Position numbers and translations under genes: made by a program. This document shows, piece after piece, positions 42,052 to 50,381 of a stretch of DNA of 64,000 nucleotides. The stretch comes from Rhizobium sp. C4 (GTDB lineage: Bacteria; Pseudomonadota; Alphaproteobacteria; Rhizobiales; Rhizobiaceae), in contig NZ_JAJNCX010000013.1 of assembly GCF_021026315.1 (NCBI RefSeq), positions 62,001 through 126,000 on the forward strand, in the 5' to 3' direction. The notes under the pieces were generated by a model. It was not told the origin of the DNA. It did not search any database and saw only the letters and a list, made by a program, of their open reading frames with translations. Each line of letters starts with the position of its first letter. Within the stretch, counting starts at the first letter, position 1.

Positions 42052-42081
42052 ACTATACTCACGTTTAGTCGGTATCGCCAA
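42052..42081 (-). promoter_or_regulatory. Promoter of the candidate small RNA
   Basis: The minus strand reads TTGGCG, an 18-base spacer, then TATAGT. It lies 36 bp past the CBS gene stop, too late to serve that gene. Confidence 0.5.
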
Positions 42082-42116
42082 GTGCAATTTTTAGTTCGGC
42101 CCACGAAGCATCTTAA

Positions 42117-42545
42117 TTAGCCGGCGATATACGCCTTGATATGCTCGGCCTCACTTTCGATGGCACGAATATGAGCCTTCACGACATCGCCGATGGAAAT
42201 AATTCCGATCAGGCGCCCTTCCCGTTCAACCGGGATGTGGCGGGCGCGCCTCGAACTCATCATTTGCATGAGATTGTCGACGGTCATGTCCTCGGTGCAG
42301 CGATAGACATTCGACCACATGACATCCGCGATCGACCGGCCGAGACAATCCGCACCGTGCTCGGCAATGGCGCCGACAATGTCACGCTCGGCGATGATGC
42401 CGACAATGCGCTTGCTGTCATCGATCACGACGACGGCACCGATATGCCGCTGGTGCAGCACGGATGCCACCTCGGCCACCGTCGCCTGCGGGCTGACGGT
42501 GATCACGTCGCTACCTTTTTCTTTCAGAATTGCCTTGACGTTCAT
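42117..42545 (-). CDS. CBS-domain pair protein
   Basis: A 142-residue soluble protein made of two CBS motifs and nothing else: residues ~10-60 (ITVSPQATVAEVASVLHQRHIGAVVVIDDSKRIVGIIAERDIV) and ~75-130 (YRCTEDMTVDNLMQMMSSRRARHIPVEREGRLIGIISIGDVV). Such proteins bind adenosine nucleotides and tune partner enzymes or channels; the partner is unknown. The ATG at 42545 has GGGAG 7 bases upstream; the longer open frame adds sequence without a ribosome site. Confidence 0.92.
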   Translation of the reverse strand: MNVKAILKEKGSDVITVSPQATVAEVASVLHQRHIGAVVVIDDSKRIVGIIAERDIVGAIAEHGADCLGRSIADVMWSNVYRCTEDMTVDNLMQMMSSRRARHIPVEREGRLIGIISIGDVVKAHIRAIESEAEHIKAYIAG

Positions 42546-42675
42546 TGGCTTCTCCCAAATCCAATGCCACATTCGCTCTCGCGATCGGAAGCCTGACACT
42601 CCTCCTGTCAGTCTTCCAACCCGGTCATGGTGCTACGGACCGGACCTTATTGCAAGTTTTTCCGGTCCATATCCT

Positions 42676-43452
42676 TTACGCGGCAGCCCTGCCGACCGGA
42701 TCGAACAGCGGAAACAGCAGAAAGCCGGCCAGGAAGCCGCCGAGATGGGCCTGCCAGGCAATCGCCTGCGCCTGTCCCGGAACCCCGACGCCCAGCCCGG
42801 CCAGAACGACATTGGCAATCAGCCAGAAGGCGATGAACAGAAGAACCTCGCGGCTTTTCAGGGTCTCCACGATGGAAAGCCGGCGCTGGATGGCAGAAAG
42901 CGCCGGATCGCGCATGCCGCCGCTGCCCGACCAGACGAATCGGCAGGCCGCTCCCGTCAGGCCTGAAATTGCACCCGAGGCACCGACCAGAAGCGTTTCG
43001 ACACCGAGATTGGCGATATCAAAGGCGAAGGCTGCGGCAACCGACGTCAGAACCCAGAAGATCGCGAACCGGAAGGCGCCGATTCTCAGCACCACCGGCG
43101 TTCCGAAGATGGCAAGCCAGATGTCGTTGAAGACCAGATGTTCCCAGCCGCCATGCAGGAAGGCGTAGGTGACCGGAGAGGTCAGCGCCGGCAGCACCTC
43201 GGCCGAGAGCGAGCCGGCATAGCGCGCCGGAATGAAGCCGCCATAATAGTAAAGTGCGGTCACGGCATTGTCACCGAGGACCCAGCTGACCAGAACCTCG
43301 ACCAACACCGTCACCGCGACGATGAACACGATCGCGGGCGGAATGTTGAAGAGCGGCTCGCGCTCCGGCGGTCCGGGCTGGCGCGGCCAGGTCTCGTCCG
43401 TTCCCGTTTCCACCGGCAGGTTCAAAGCCGCATCATCACGTTCATGATTCAT
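42676..43452 (-). CDS. Rhomboid family intramembrane serine protease
   Basis: A 258-residue protein with about six membrane helices after a polar, acidic, Pro-rich N terminus of ~35 residues. The catalytic Ser lies in VGASGAISGLTGA (GxSG motif) and the His in AWQAHLGGFLAGFLLFP. The L1-loop HGGWEHLVFNDIWL matches rhomboids (HxxxxHxxxN). Substrates are unknown. ATG 43452 has AGGAACGAC just upstream; the ATG at 43488 has no ribosome site. Confidence 0.93.
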   Translation of the reverse strand: MNHERDDAALNLPVETGTDETWPRQPGPPEREPLFNIPPAIVFIVAVTVLVEVLVSWVLGDNAVTALYYYGGFIPARYAGSLSAEVLPALTSPVTYAFLHGGWEHLVFNDIWLAIFGTPVVLRIGAFRFAIFWVLTSVAAAFAFDIANLGVETLLVGASGAISGLTGAACRFVWSGSGGMRDPALSAIQRRLSIVETLKSREVLLFIAFWLIANVVLAGLGVGVPGQAQAIAWQAHLGGFLAGFLLFPLFDPVGRAAA

Positions 43453-43626
43453 GTCGTTCCTGTACTCCGCCGGATTTCGATCTCCCATCCCATACGGGCC
43501 ATGGCGGCAAAAGAGAAGCCGATACCGAGAATTTCGCCATGAGGAATCCGGGCCTCAGAGAACCAAGTGTTAACCGAACCAAGGCTATTGCTAAACTAAG
43601 CGAAATTTTGGGTCAGCAGGGGAAAT

Positions 43627-44238
43627 ATGGACACGACGCAGATCGCGAGCAGCCGGGTGCCCATGGCGAACGACCAGCGCATGTTCCAGCGCGTGTCTGT
43701 CGGCCTGCATGGCCGGATGCTGTCTGCATCGCGCGAGGAAGTCGACTGCGTGATCGTCGACATGTCGCCGGGCGACGCCCAGATCGAGGCGAGCGCCCAT
43801 GTCAATGTCGGCGACCGCATCATTGCCTATGTCGACCATATCGGGCGCATCGAGGGCGAAGTGCTGAGCCTCGGCACCAAAGGCACCTTCGTCATTTCCA
43901 TCAACGCCACAGAGCGCAAGCGCGAAAAGCTCGCGGCGCAGTTGACCTGGATCGCCAACAAGCACGAACTTGGCCTGCCCGAAGACCGCCGCCACGAACG
44001 CCTCGCCCCGCGCAACAACCGCGCGGAAATCGTGCTCGACGATGGCCGCAGCTACCCCTGCCGCATCATCGACCTGTCGCTCTCGGGCGCGGCAATCGAA
44101 ATCTCCGTGCGTCCGGCGCTCGGCACCGCCGTCCAGCTCGGCAACATGCGCGGCCGCATCGTCCGCCATTTCCAGGAAGGCGTCGCCATAGAGTTTTCGG
44201 CGCTGCAAACCCGGGAATCGCTCTCCGGACTGCTCTGA
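43627..44238 (+). CDS. Protein with two PilZ domains (c-di-GMP binding)
   Basis: A 203-residue soluble protein with two PilZ-like modules. The first (residues ~15-95) keeps RMFQR (RxxxR) but has a degenerate second motif (DMSPGD). The second (~118-195) has both RRHERLAPR and the canonical DLSLSGAAIEI (DxSxxG), so it should bind c-di-GMP. It probably links c-di-GMP to motility or envelope behaviour. It is a monocistronic unit ending at a terminator (44267-44298). Confidence 0.88.
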   Translation: MDTTQIASSRVPMANDQRMFQRVSVGLHGRMLSASREEVDCVIVDMSPGDAQIEASAHVNVGDRIIAYVDHIGRIEGEVLSLGTKGTFVISINATERKREKLAAQLTWIANKHELGLPEDRRHERLAPRNNRAEIVLDDGRSYPCRIIDLSLSGAAIEISVRPALGTAVQLGNMRGRIVRHFQEGVAIEFSALQTRESLSGLL

Positions 44239-44266
44239 CACTCCAATCCCGATTTCGAACAGCTGC

Positions 44267-44298
44267 GAGCCGGCAGGGTCACTCCTCGCCGGCTTTTT
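44267..44298 (+). terminator. Terminator after the PilZ gene
   Basis: AGCCGGC (44268-44274) pairs with GCCGGCT (44288-44294) across a 13-base loop, followed by a T run on the plus strand. Confidence 0.65.
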
Positions 44299-44343
44299 GC
44301 TGCCTTGTGTCCTGATCCGGACCAGATGCGGACCGGAAATTTC

Positions 44344-44396
44344 ATTCAAATTTGAATCAAATTTTATTCTTATTCTATTCGAATTTTATTCTTATT
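44344..44396. promoter_or_regulatory. AT-rich palindrome plus direct repeats before the cysteine peptidase gene
   Basis: The perfect 14-bp palindrome ATTCAAATTTGAAT (44344-44357) is followed by two exact copies of AATTTTATTCTTATT (44360-44374 and 44382-44396), 22 bp apart, about two helical turns. The region is far more AT-rich than its surroundings and lies 90-140 bp before the gene at 44487. A regulator-binding array or UP element is likely. Confidence 0.6.
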
Positions 44397-44486
44397 TGCA
44401 GAAGTATTGATCCGAATTCGACTGAAAAGTTTCGCGTGATATAAAAATCTACTTGCTATTGTGCTCCTCATAACGGGAGAATAGCA

Positions 44487-45092
44487 ATGCAAAGAACAAT
44501 AAGAATAGCGCTTGCCGCCCTTGCCTTCGTCGCCGCCGGCACCGTCAGCGCCTTCGCCCTGCCCGCCAGCATGCAGAGCCTCGGCGCCACCAATCCGCCG
44601 ATCGGCCATTACGAATACTGCAAGCGCAATCCGTCCGATTGCCAGCCCAACACCGATGGCCAACAGGCCTATCATCTCGACGAAGCCAACTGGAAAACGA
44701 TCCTCAGGATCAACTACAACGTCAACACGACGATCAAGCCGATGACGGACCAGGAGCTTTACGGCGTCGAGGAATACTGGGCGATCCCCACGACCGCCGG
44801 CGACTGCGAAGACTATGCGCTCCTGAAGCGCAAGCTCCTGCATGATGCAGGCGTTCCCCTCTCCGACCTGCTGATGACCGTGGTCCTGCAGCCGAATGGC
44901 GAAGGCCACGCGATCCTGACGGTGCGCACCGACCGCGGCGACTTCGTGCTCGACAACATGCGCAGCAAGGTTCTGCTCTGGTCTGAAACCGAGTATCGCT
45001 TCCTCAAGCGTCAGGCCAACGACAATTCCGCCAAGTGGGTCAAGCTCGACGACGGTCGCGCCACCTCCACTTCGGTCGGCACGCTTCGCTGA
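44487..45092 (+). CDS. Bacterial transglutaminase-like cysteine peptidase (BTLCP)
   Basis: A 201-residue exported protein with signal peptide MQRTIRIALAALAFVAAGTVSAFA. The catalytic triad of the BTLCP family (related to LapG) is visible: Cys in TAGDCEDYALLKRKLL near residue 110, His in GEGHAILTVRT, and Asp in DFVLDNMRSKVL. It probably cleaves or processes a surface or envelope protein in the periplasm. The AT-rich repeats just upstream (44344-44396) suggest dedicated regulation. GGGAG precedes the ATG, and a terminator follows at 45117. Confidence 0.92.
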   Translation: MQRTIRIALAALAFVAAGTVSAFALPASMQSLGATNPPIGHYEYCKRNPSDCQPNTDGQQAYHLDEANWKTILRINYNVNTTIKPMTDQELYGVEEYWAIPTTAGDCEDYALLKRKLLHDAGVPLSDLLMTVVLQPNGEGHAILTVRTDRGDFVLDNMRSKVLLWSETEYRFLKRQANDNSAKWVKLDDGRATSTSVGTLR

Positions 45093-45116
45093 TCCCGTTC
45101 CCGGCGAACATCAGAG

Positions 45117-45144
45117 ACGCGGCCCATCGTGGCCGCGTTTTTTG
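45117..45144 (+). terminator. Terminator after the BTLCP gene
   Basis: Stem ACGCGGCC/GGCCGCGT (45117-45124 and 45131-45138) with loop CATCGT is followed by a T run. Confidence 0.88.
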
Positions 45145-45146
45145 TT

Positions 45147-45467
45147 TCAGGTCGGCAGGACGAAGATAAGCTTCACCGCGTTCAGGACGACATAGCCGTA
45201 GAGCGCCGCCCAGCCGGCAGCAGCCATCCATCCGGCCGCCTGTTCCGCAACCGTCTCGTCGCCCGAGCGCCAGCCATCGACAAGCCGCGTGGCAAACAGG
45301 CCTGGACCGCAGATCATCGCGGAAGACCAGACCATCACCAGTCGTCCGACACGACCATTCTGGCCATTGCCGGCATAGGACCCGACACTTTCGGAAACCA
45401 GACCGCTCAACGCCAGCGGAATGGCAAAACCGGTCAACAAACACAGGACTAGATCGGCAAAATTCAT
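45147..45467 (-). CDS. Small hypothetical membrane protein
   Basis: A 106-residue protein with three hydrophobic segments: residues ~2-24, ~42-60 and ~80-103 (AAGWAALYGYVVLNAVKLIFVL). A short basic loop with an invariant-looking NGQNGRVGRLVMVW lies between the first two. It looks like a conserved rhizobial membrane protein of unknown function, though I could not name a family with certainty. It is convergent with the BTLCP gene and divergent from the next gene. ATG 45467 is used; the in-frame ATG at 45470 adds one Met. Confidence 0.75.
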   Translation of the reverse strand: MNFADLVLCLLTGFAIPLALSGLVSESVGSYAGNGQNGRVGRLVMVWSSAMICGPGLFATRLVDGWRSGDETVAEQAAGWMAAAGWAALYGYVVLNAVKLIFVLPT

Positions 45468-45595
45468 CATTTGTTAACCCTATTCCAACAGGGTTGAGCG
45501 AGCAAGAAACGTGCCGCGATTTTCTGTGCCCAAGTGGTACAGATCAGGCGCGAAACGGACAGCAAGCCGGCGCATCGGACAGGGGGCGTGCACAA

Positions 45596-46315
45596 ATGGC
45601 ACAGGACATGATCGATTCTGCTCCAATCCTCTCGGCAGGTCTCGTCCGCAAATCCGTCATCGGCGCCATCATCCTCGCTTCGCTGACCGTCGGCGTCAGC
45701 TTTGCCGGCAAGTGGTATGGCAAGCGCATCGCCGTCGGCGAATATTCCGCCAGCACCGCGCCGCTCGAGATCGTCATCGGCCCCGACCGCCTCAAGCTTC
45801 CCGAAAATGCCATCCGCTTTCCCGACCAGCGCTTTTCCGGCAAGCAGGAGCAGGTCAACCTCGCGCTTCAATGGCCCGAGATGAAGGGCTACGAGCCGGC
45901 AAGCGCACAGCGATTCTTCGACATTTCCAATGCGGGCTCGTTGATTTTCCTGCAGCTTTCGCAGTCGATCATGACGCGCGACATGTCCGGCCGCGTCTCG
46001 CCGATCTATTCGCGCCTCTTTGACGGACCCGCGGAACAGGGACCGGCGGGCCTTGCGCTGCACCGGTTCCGCCAGGGCTCCGGCTATGGCGACGAAGTCC
46101 TGCTGACCGACCCGAACGGCGGCGCGGAACCCTATGCGGTGCGCTGCGTGCTGCCCGCTACGCCCGCCCAGTCGACCGGTGCGGATTGCCAGCGTGACCT
46201 GATCGCCGGCTCCGATCTCAGCGTGCAGTACCGATTCTCTGCCGGGCTCCTGAAGGACTGGAAGGCGCTCGACGCCGCCGTTCGCACCTACGCCACTGCC
46301 CATCTCGCCAACTGA
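45596..46315 (+). CDS. Hypothetical single-pass envelope protein
   Basis: A 239-residue protein with one N-terminal membrane helix (residues ~22-38, SVIGAIILASLTVGVSFAG) and a soluble, probably periplasmic rest. The soluble part contains a paired Cys region (AVRCVLPATPAQSTGADCQRDLIAGSDLSVQYRF) that could form a disulfide. No family is recognised. Start ATG 45596 places the helix correctly; the longer open frame from 45494 lacks a ribosome site. It stands 281 bp from the following carboxypeptidase gene. Confidence 0.75.
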   Translation: MAQDMIDSAPILSAGLVRKSVIGAIILASLTVGVSFAGKWYGKRIAVGEYSASTAPLEIVIGPDRLKLPENAIRFPDQRFSGKQEQVNLALQWPEMKGYEPASAQRFFDISNAGSLIFLQLSQSIMTRDMSGRVSPIYSRLFDGPAEQGPAGLALHRFRQGSGYGDEVLLTDPNGGAEPYAVRCVLPATPAQSTGADCQRDLIAGSDLSVQYRFSAGLLKDWKALDAAVRTYATAHLAN

Positions 46316-46544
46316 GAAGAACCGCCTGAAAACGGCTTGAAACGCCGCGCCGCCGAGAAAAGGCCGCGCGGCATTCCTGCGTTTCAGGACGCGAATTTCC
46401 TCAACAAATTGAGCGAAGTCGTAAACGCGCCATTCATCATAAACCGATTGGTAACGCTATCCGTCTAGTGTCTCCCCACTGGCGCCGAGGAGGGATGGCG
46501 CCGCCAAACAGGTGAGCAATTCTTGTAAGAGTAAAAAAGTGGCA

Positions 46545-48071
46545 ATGCTGAAAAACTCCCAGAAAAAACGTACCACGGTCGGCGCTTTCGCCGGATTGTT
46601 CCGAAAGATCGCAGTCACGATCGTTGCAGGCACGTTTTTTGCCGCCAGCACCGCCTATGCAGCCAAGCAGGCCGGCATCGTCATCGATGCCAATACGGGC
46701 AAGGTCCTCTACAATCAGGATTCGGGCGGCCTGCGCTATCCGGCATCGCTGACGAAGATGATGACGCTCTATCTCATCTTCGAAGCGCTGAATTCGGGCA
46801 AGCTGACGAAGTCGACCCCCATCACCATGTCGGCTGCGGCTGCAGGACAGGCCCCGACCAAGCTTGGCGTCCGCGCCGGCGGCACGTTCACGGTCGAACA
46901 GGGCATTCTGGCGCTGGTGACCCGCTCGGCCAATGACGTTGCCTGGGCCTTTGCCGAAACGCTCGGCGGATCGGTTCCGAACTTCGGCAAGATGATGACG
47001 GGCAAGGCCCGTTCGCTCGGCATGCGCAACACCATCTATGTCAACCCGAACGGCCTGCCGGACGATCGCCAGCTGACGACGGCCCGCGACCAGGCGATCC
47101 TCGGTGTCGCTCTGCGCCAGCATTTCCCGCAATATTACAGCTATTTCTCAGTGCGCTCGTTCCGCTTCGGCAAGCAGGTCATCGGCAACCACAATCACCT
47201 TCTCGGCCGCGTTGCCGGCGTTGACGGCATCAAGACGGGCTATACCCGCGCTGCCGGCTCAAACCTTGCCACTTCCGCACAGGCCGACGGTCATTCCATC
47301 GTCGTCGTCGTGCTGGGTGAACGCTCTGCCGGCGCCCGCGATTCCCGCGTGACCGAACTGGTGAAGCGCTATCTGCCGCAGTCCTCCACCGGTCGTGGCA
47401 ACTTCGTGATCGCCCGCTCGGCGCCCGCTGCGACGAACCCGATCACCATCCCTGCCCCGGTTCAGTCCGCTGCAGCCATGGCGTCCAAGCCGGTCGAAGT
47501 GGCTTCCGCCAGCGCCGACCTGCCGCCGGCAGCAATTCCTGCCGAGCAGCAGACCGCCGAAATCAACCGCATCGATCAGGCCTTCGGCAACGCTCCGCGC
47601 GTCGCACCGAAGAAGCCGGTCGTCGCCGAAACGTCGAATGACGACGATGAAGACGCCTCCCCGGTCAAGACCGCATTTGCAGCACCGCAGGCCGAAAGCC
47701 CGGCCAAGGCTGTGATCAAGACCGAGAAGAAGGCAGAGAAGGAAGTTGCCAAGTCCAGGGACGACAGCGATGACGAAGACGGTGTTGACAATGTCACCAC
47801 CGCCTCCACCTCGCGCTCCAAGGACAAGGGCTGGACCATTCAGGTTGGCGCAGCGCCGAGCAAGGAACTGGCCGAAGGCCTCCTCGACAAGGCAAAGGCC
47901 AAAGGCGGCAAGGTATTGCGTTCCGCCGATCCCTACACGGTTGCCGCGGTCTCCGACGGCGCCAAGATCTACCGCGCCCGCTTCAGCGGCTTCCGCGGCC
48001 AGGACTCGGCAGTGAATGCCTGCAAGGCGCTGAAGCGCCGTGGCATCAGCTGCTGGGCAAGCCTGGAGTAG
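46545..48071 (+). CDS. D-alanyl-D-alanine carboxypeptidase with C-terminal SPOR domain
   Basis: A 508-residue periplasmic penicillin-binding protein of the S11 class. After a signal peptide (…AGTFFAASTAYA) the serine peptidase domain has SxxK (RYPASLTKMMTLYLIF), SxN (TRSANDVAWAFAE) and KTG (VDGIKTGYTRAAGSNL). A low-complexity acidic/Ala-rich linker (~290-420) leads to a SPOR domain (WTIQVGAAPSKELAEGLLDKAKAKGG ... RARFSGFRGQDSAVNACKALKRRGISCW). The SPOR domain binds denuded peptidoglycan, so the enzyme is probably directed to the division site or pole. The GTG at 46512 is a longer alternative start. Confidence 0.95.
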   Translation: MLKNSQKKRTTVGAFAGLFRKIAVTIVAGTFFAASTAYAAKQAGIVIDANTGKVLYNQDSGGLRYPASLTKMMTLYLIFEALNSGKLTKSTPITMSAAAAGQAPTKLGVRAGGTFTVEQGILALVTRSANDVAWAFAETLGGSVPNFGKMMTGKARSLGMRNTIYVNPNGLPDDRQLTTARDQAILGVALRQHFPQYYSYFSVRSFRFGKQVIGNHNHLLGRVAGVDGIKTGYTRAAGSNLATSAQADGHSIVVVVLGERSAGARDSRVTELVKRYLPQSSTGRGNFVIARSAPAATNPITIPAPVQSAAAMASKPVEVASASADLPPAAIPAEQQTAEINRIDQAFGNAPRVAPKKPVVAETSNDDDEDASPVKTAFAAPQAESPAKAVIKTEKKAEKEVAKSRDDSDDEDGVDNVTTASTSRSKDKGWTIQVGAAPSKELAEGLLDKAKAKGGKVLRSADPYTVAAVSDGAKIYRARFSGFRGQDSAVNACKALKRRGISCWASLE

Positions 48072-48240
48072 ATCCGATGAACTTCGTGCGGCCGACCAAC
48101 CCGGTACAGAACGACATTACTGCCGCACAGCCGACATCCCGCGTCGCGACCCACGCTCGCAGCGCCGCTGGACCATCAACGACCCGGAAGCCCGCAACCC
48201 CGCGGCTTACCCTCGATTTTTACTGCGTACGAGGCCTGTC

Positions 48241-48492
48241 ATGTCGATGAACGAAAATTTCCAGGGTACCGAGACCAGTGGTCTTCGCCCCTTCCGCAAC
48301 ATGCTGCACCCGCTGCACGAAGCGGCGATGCGGCTGGCCAGCGCCGGTGGCAAGGCGCGCACCCGCGATCTGGTCGCCATGCTGCTCAGCCACGGCGCCC
48401 GCGCCTGGCGCAGCTCGCAGCCGAAGACGCAGATCCACCTCTACACGACTGCCCCGAACGGCCGTCGCCCGGTGCGCATCCGCCTCGGCTGA
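48241..48492 (+). CDS. Small hypothetical protein
   Basis: An 83-residue basic protein (MSMNENFQGTETSGLRPFRNMLHPLHEAAMRLA...), with a probable helix around residues 18-50 and a C-terminal strand-rich part ending RPVRIRLG. It has no signal or membrane segment. GAGG lies 9-12 bases before the ATG at 48241. The frame is open much further upstream, but that part has an arginine-rich shadow composition. It is convergent with folK, 3 bp apart. Function unknown. Confidence 0.55.
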   Translation: MSMNENFQGTETSGLRPFRNMLHPLHEAAMRLASAGGKARTRDLVAMLLSHGARAWRSSQPKTQIHLYTTAPNGRRPVRIRLG

Positions 48493-48495
48493 GCT

Positions 48496-49014
48496 TCAGG
48501 CCTTCCACCATTCGCCGTCTTCAGAGACCGGCTCTATGCCGCCCGCGTCAACCTTTGCCAGAAGGTCGCGGGCGTTTTCCGTTCCGATCATCGTCTCCGG
48601 CGCATAGTCGCAGAGCGGCATCAGAACAAAGGCGCGCTCGGCCACCCGCGGATGCGGCAGAAGCAGACGCTCCGCATCGCTCGTGACCCCTTCATAGGTC
48701 AGGATGTCGATATCGAGCGTGCGCGGCCCCCAGCGCTCGATGCGCACACGGTTCATTTCCTTTTCCAGCGCAAGGCAGAGATCGAGCAGCGCCTCGGGCT
48801 GAAGCGACGTCTCGATGAGCGCGCAGGCGTTGAAGAACCAGTCCTGATCGGTCTTGCCCCAGGGCGGCGTCCGGTAAAGCCGCGACGCCGTGACGACCCG
48901 GCAATCCGGGCGCGCTTCAAACAGCTTCAGCGCCGCCGCCATATAGGCCGCCGGATCGCCGATATTTCCACCAAGCCCGAGATTGGCCCGCCGCAAGCGC
49001 GCCTCAGGGGACAT
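48496..49014 (-). CDS. folK: 2-amino-4-hydroxy-6-hydroxymethyldihydropteridine diphosphokinase
   Basis: A 172-residue HPPK. The family signature is near residue 85 (RIERWGPRTLDIDILTYEG) after LGLGGNIGDPAAYM and SRLYRTPPWGKTDQDWFFNAC. It activates hydroxymethyldihydropterin with ATP for FolP. Its 5' end overlaps folB by 11 bp: the order folP-folB-folK is a translationally coupled folate operon. Confidence 0.95.
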   Translation of the reverse strand: MSPEARLRRANLGLGGNIGDPAAYMAAALKLFEARPDCRVVTASRLYRTPPWGKTDQDWFFNACALIETSLQPEALLDLCLALEKEMNRVRIERWGPRTLDIDILTYEGVTSDAERLLLPHPRVAERAFVLMPLCDYAPETMIGTENARDLLAKVDAGGIEPVSEDGEWWKA

Positions 49015-49369
49015 GCGTCACCGTCACTTCAACATAGTCGAGCACGCCCGGAACCGGCGCGTTCGGCTTGCGCACCGTGATTTCGGCACGCCGGATATGC
49101 GGAAACTTGTCCGTCAGCCCGGTGGCGATATCGGCCGCCAGTGCCTCGATCAGATAGCGGCGCTGCCCAAGCACGACCGATTCGATGACCTTGAAGGCGA
49201 CGCCGTAATCCACCGTGCCGTCCAGCTTGTCATCCTGCAGCGGGGCTTCAGCCTCGACATCCAGCCGCGCATCGACAAAGAAGCGCTGGCCGAGAAATGC
49301 TTCCTCGTCGAAAAAGCCGTGGCGGGCGAAGAACGCACAGTTCTTCATGTAGATCGTATATTGCTTCAC
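49004..49369 (-). CDS. folB: Dihydroneopterin aldolase
   Basis: A 121-residue aldolase making hydroxymethyldihydropterin. Recognised blocks are IYMKNCAFFARHGFFDEEAFLGQRFFVDARLDVE, DGTVDYGVAF and ITVRKPNAPVPG. The start is probably the GTG at 49369, because AAAAGG lies 7 bases upstream and the protein then begins MKQYTIYMKN like relatives. The longer ATG (49393) would overlap folP by 20 bp. It follows folP by 4 bp. Confidence 0.93.
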   Translation of the reverse strand: MKQYTIYMKNCAFFARHGFFDEEAFLGQRFFVDARLDVEAEAPLQDDKLDGTVDYGVAFKVIESVVLGQRRYLIEALAADIATGLTDKFPHIRRAEITVRKPNAPVPGVLDYVEVTVTHVP

Positions 49370-49373
49370 CGGA

Positions 49374-50252
49374 TCATCCTTTTGAGGCGTCAAGCCCTGA
49401 TGCGATCATAGCATCCGCAACGGCCAGCGCATCCCTGCTGCTTGCGACATCATGCACCCTGAAAACGGAAGCGCCGGCGAGCCTCAGGATCGCGCTGGTT
49501 GCCGCCGTTGCGACATCGCGCTCCGCCGCCGCCCGGCCGGTAATCTCGCCGAGAAACCGCTTGCGCGACGTGCCCGCCAGCACTGGCAGCCCGAGCGCAT
49601 GCAATTCCCCGAACCGGCGCATCAGCTCGATATTGATGGCGGCCGTCTCCTTGGCAAAGCCGAAGCCGGGGTCGAGCACCACGCGTGCCCGCTCGATCCC
49701 CGCCCCGTCCGCGATCTGAAGAGACCGGGCGAAGAAGGCCAGCTGGTCCTCGATGGCATCGGCAAGCACCGTGCGGTCGCGCCCCGTATGCATGATGCAG
49801 ACCCCCGCACCCGCCTCCGCGGCAACCCGGGCAATCTCCGGCTCGCGCGTCAGTCCCCAGACATCGTTGACGATATGGGCACCGGCAGCAAGTGCCGCCG
49901 CGGCCGTCTCGGCACGATAGGTATCGATGGAAATCACCGGCCCCTCGCCACCGAAACGCTCTGCCAGCGCCGAAATCACCGGCAGAACCCGGCGGCGCTC
50001 CTCCTCGCCATCGACGACGGCAGCGCCCGGGCGGGTCGATTCCCCGCCGATATCGAGAATATGTGCGCCGGCTTCCACAAGCCGGATCGCCTGATCGATG
50101 GCCGTTGCGGCGGTGGCGAACTGTCCGCCATCGGAAAAGGAGTCCGGCGTCACGTTGACGATGGCCATGATGAGGCCGCGCGGACCCAAAGTCAGCGATC
50201 GACCATGCGCCAGCGGCCAGAGACGTGGCTCGAAAAGGGCTGGATTGCGCAT
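49374..50252 (-). CDS. folP: Dihydropteroate synthase
   Basis: A 292-residue TIM-barrel enzyme joining dihydropterin pyrophosphate and p-aminobenzoate; the target of sulfonamides. Both family signatures are present: GLIMAIVNVTPDSFSDGGQF near residue 27 and HILDIGGESTRPGA, plus the sulfonamide-loop region and VLAGTSRKRFLGEITGR. The start at 50252 follows AGGAGTGGGAGCCGGG. First gene of the folP-folB-folK operon. Confidence 0.96.
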   Translation of the reverse strand: MRNPALFEPRLWPLAHGRSLTLGPRGLIMAIVNVTPDSFSDGGQFATAATAIDQAIRLVEAGAHILDIGGESTRPGAAVVDGEEERRRVLPVISALAERFGGEGPVISIDTYRAETAAAALAAGAHIVNDVWGLTREPEIARVAAEAGAGVCIMHTGRDRTVLADAIEDQLAFFARSLQIADGAGIERARVVLDPGFGFAKETAAINIELMRRFGELHALGLPVLAGTSRKRFLGEITGRAAAERDVATAATSAILRLAGASVFRVHDVASSRDALAVADAMIASGLDASKG

Positions 50253-50381
50253 CCCGGCTCCCACTCCTTTAGACTTTTGCAACACCTGAGGCGGAATCGC
50301 GGCATCTATTTCTTTTTTTATTGCTCTCCGCCTCGCTATGCAGCAAGCTCGGCTCAAAGACAATAAACGGGAACTGTGCTG

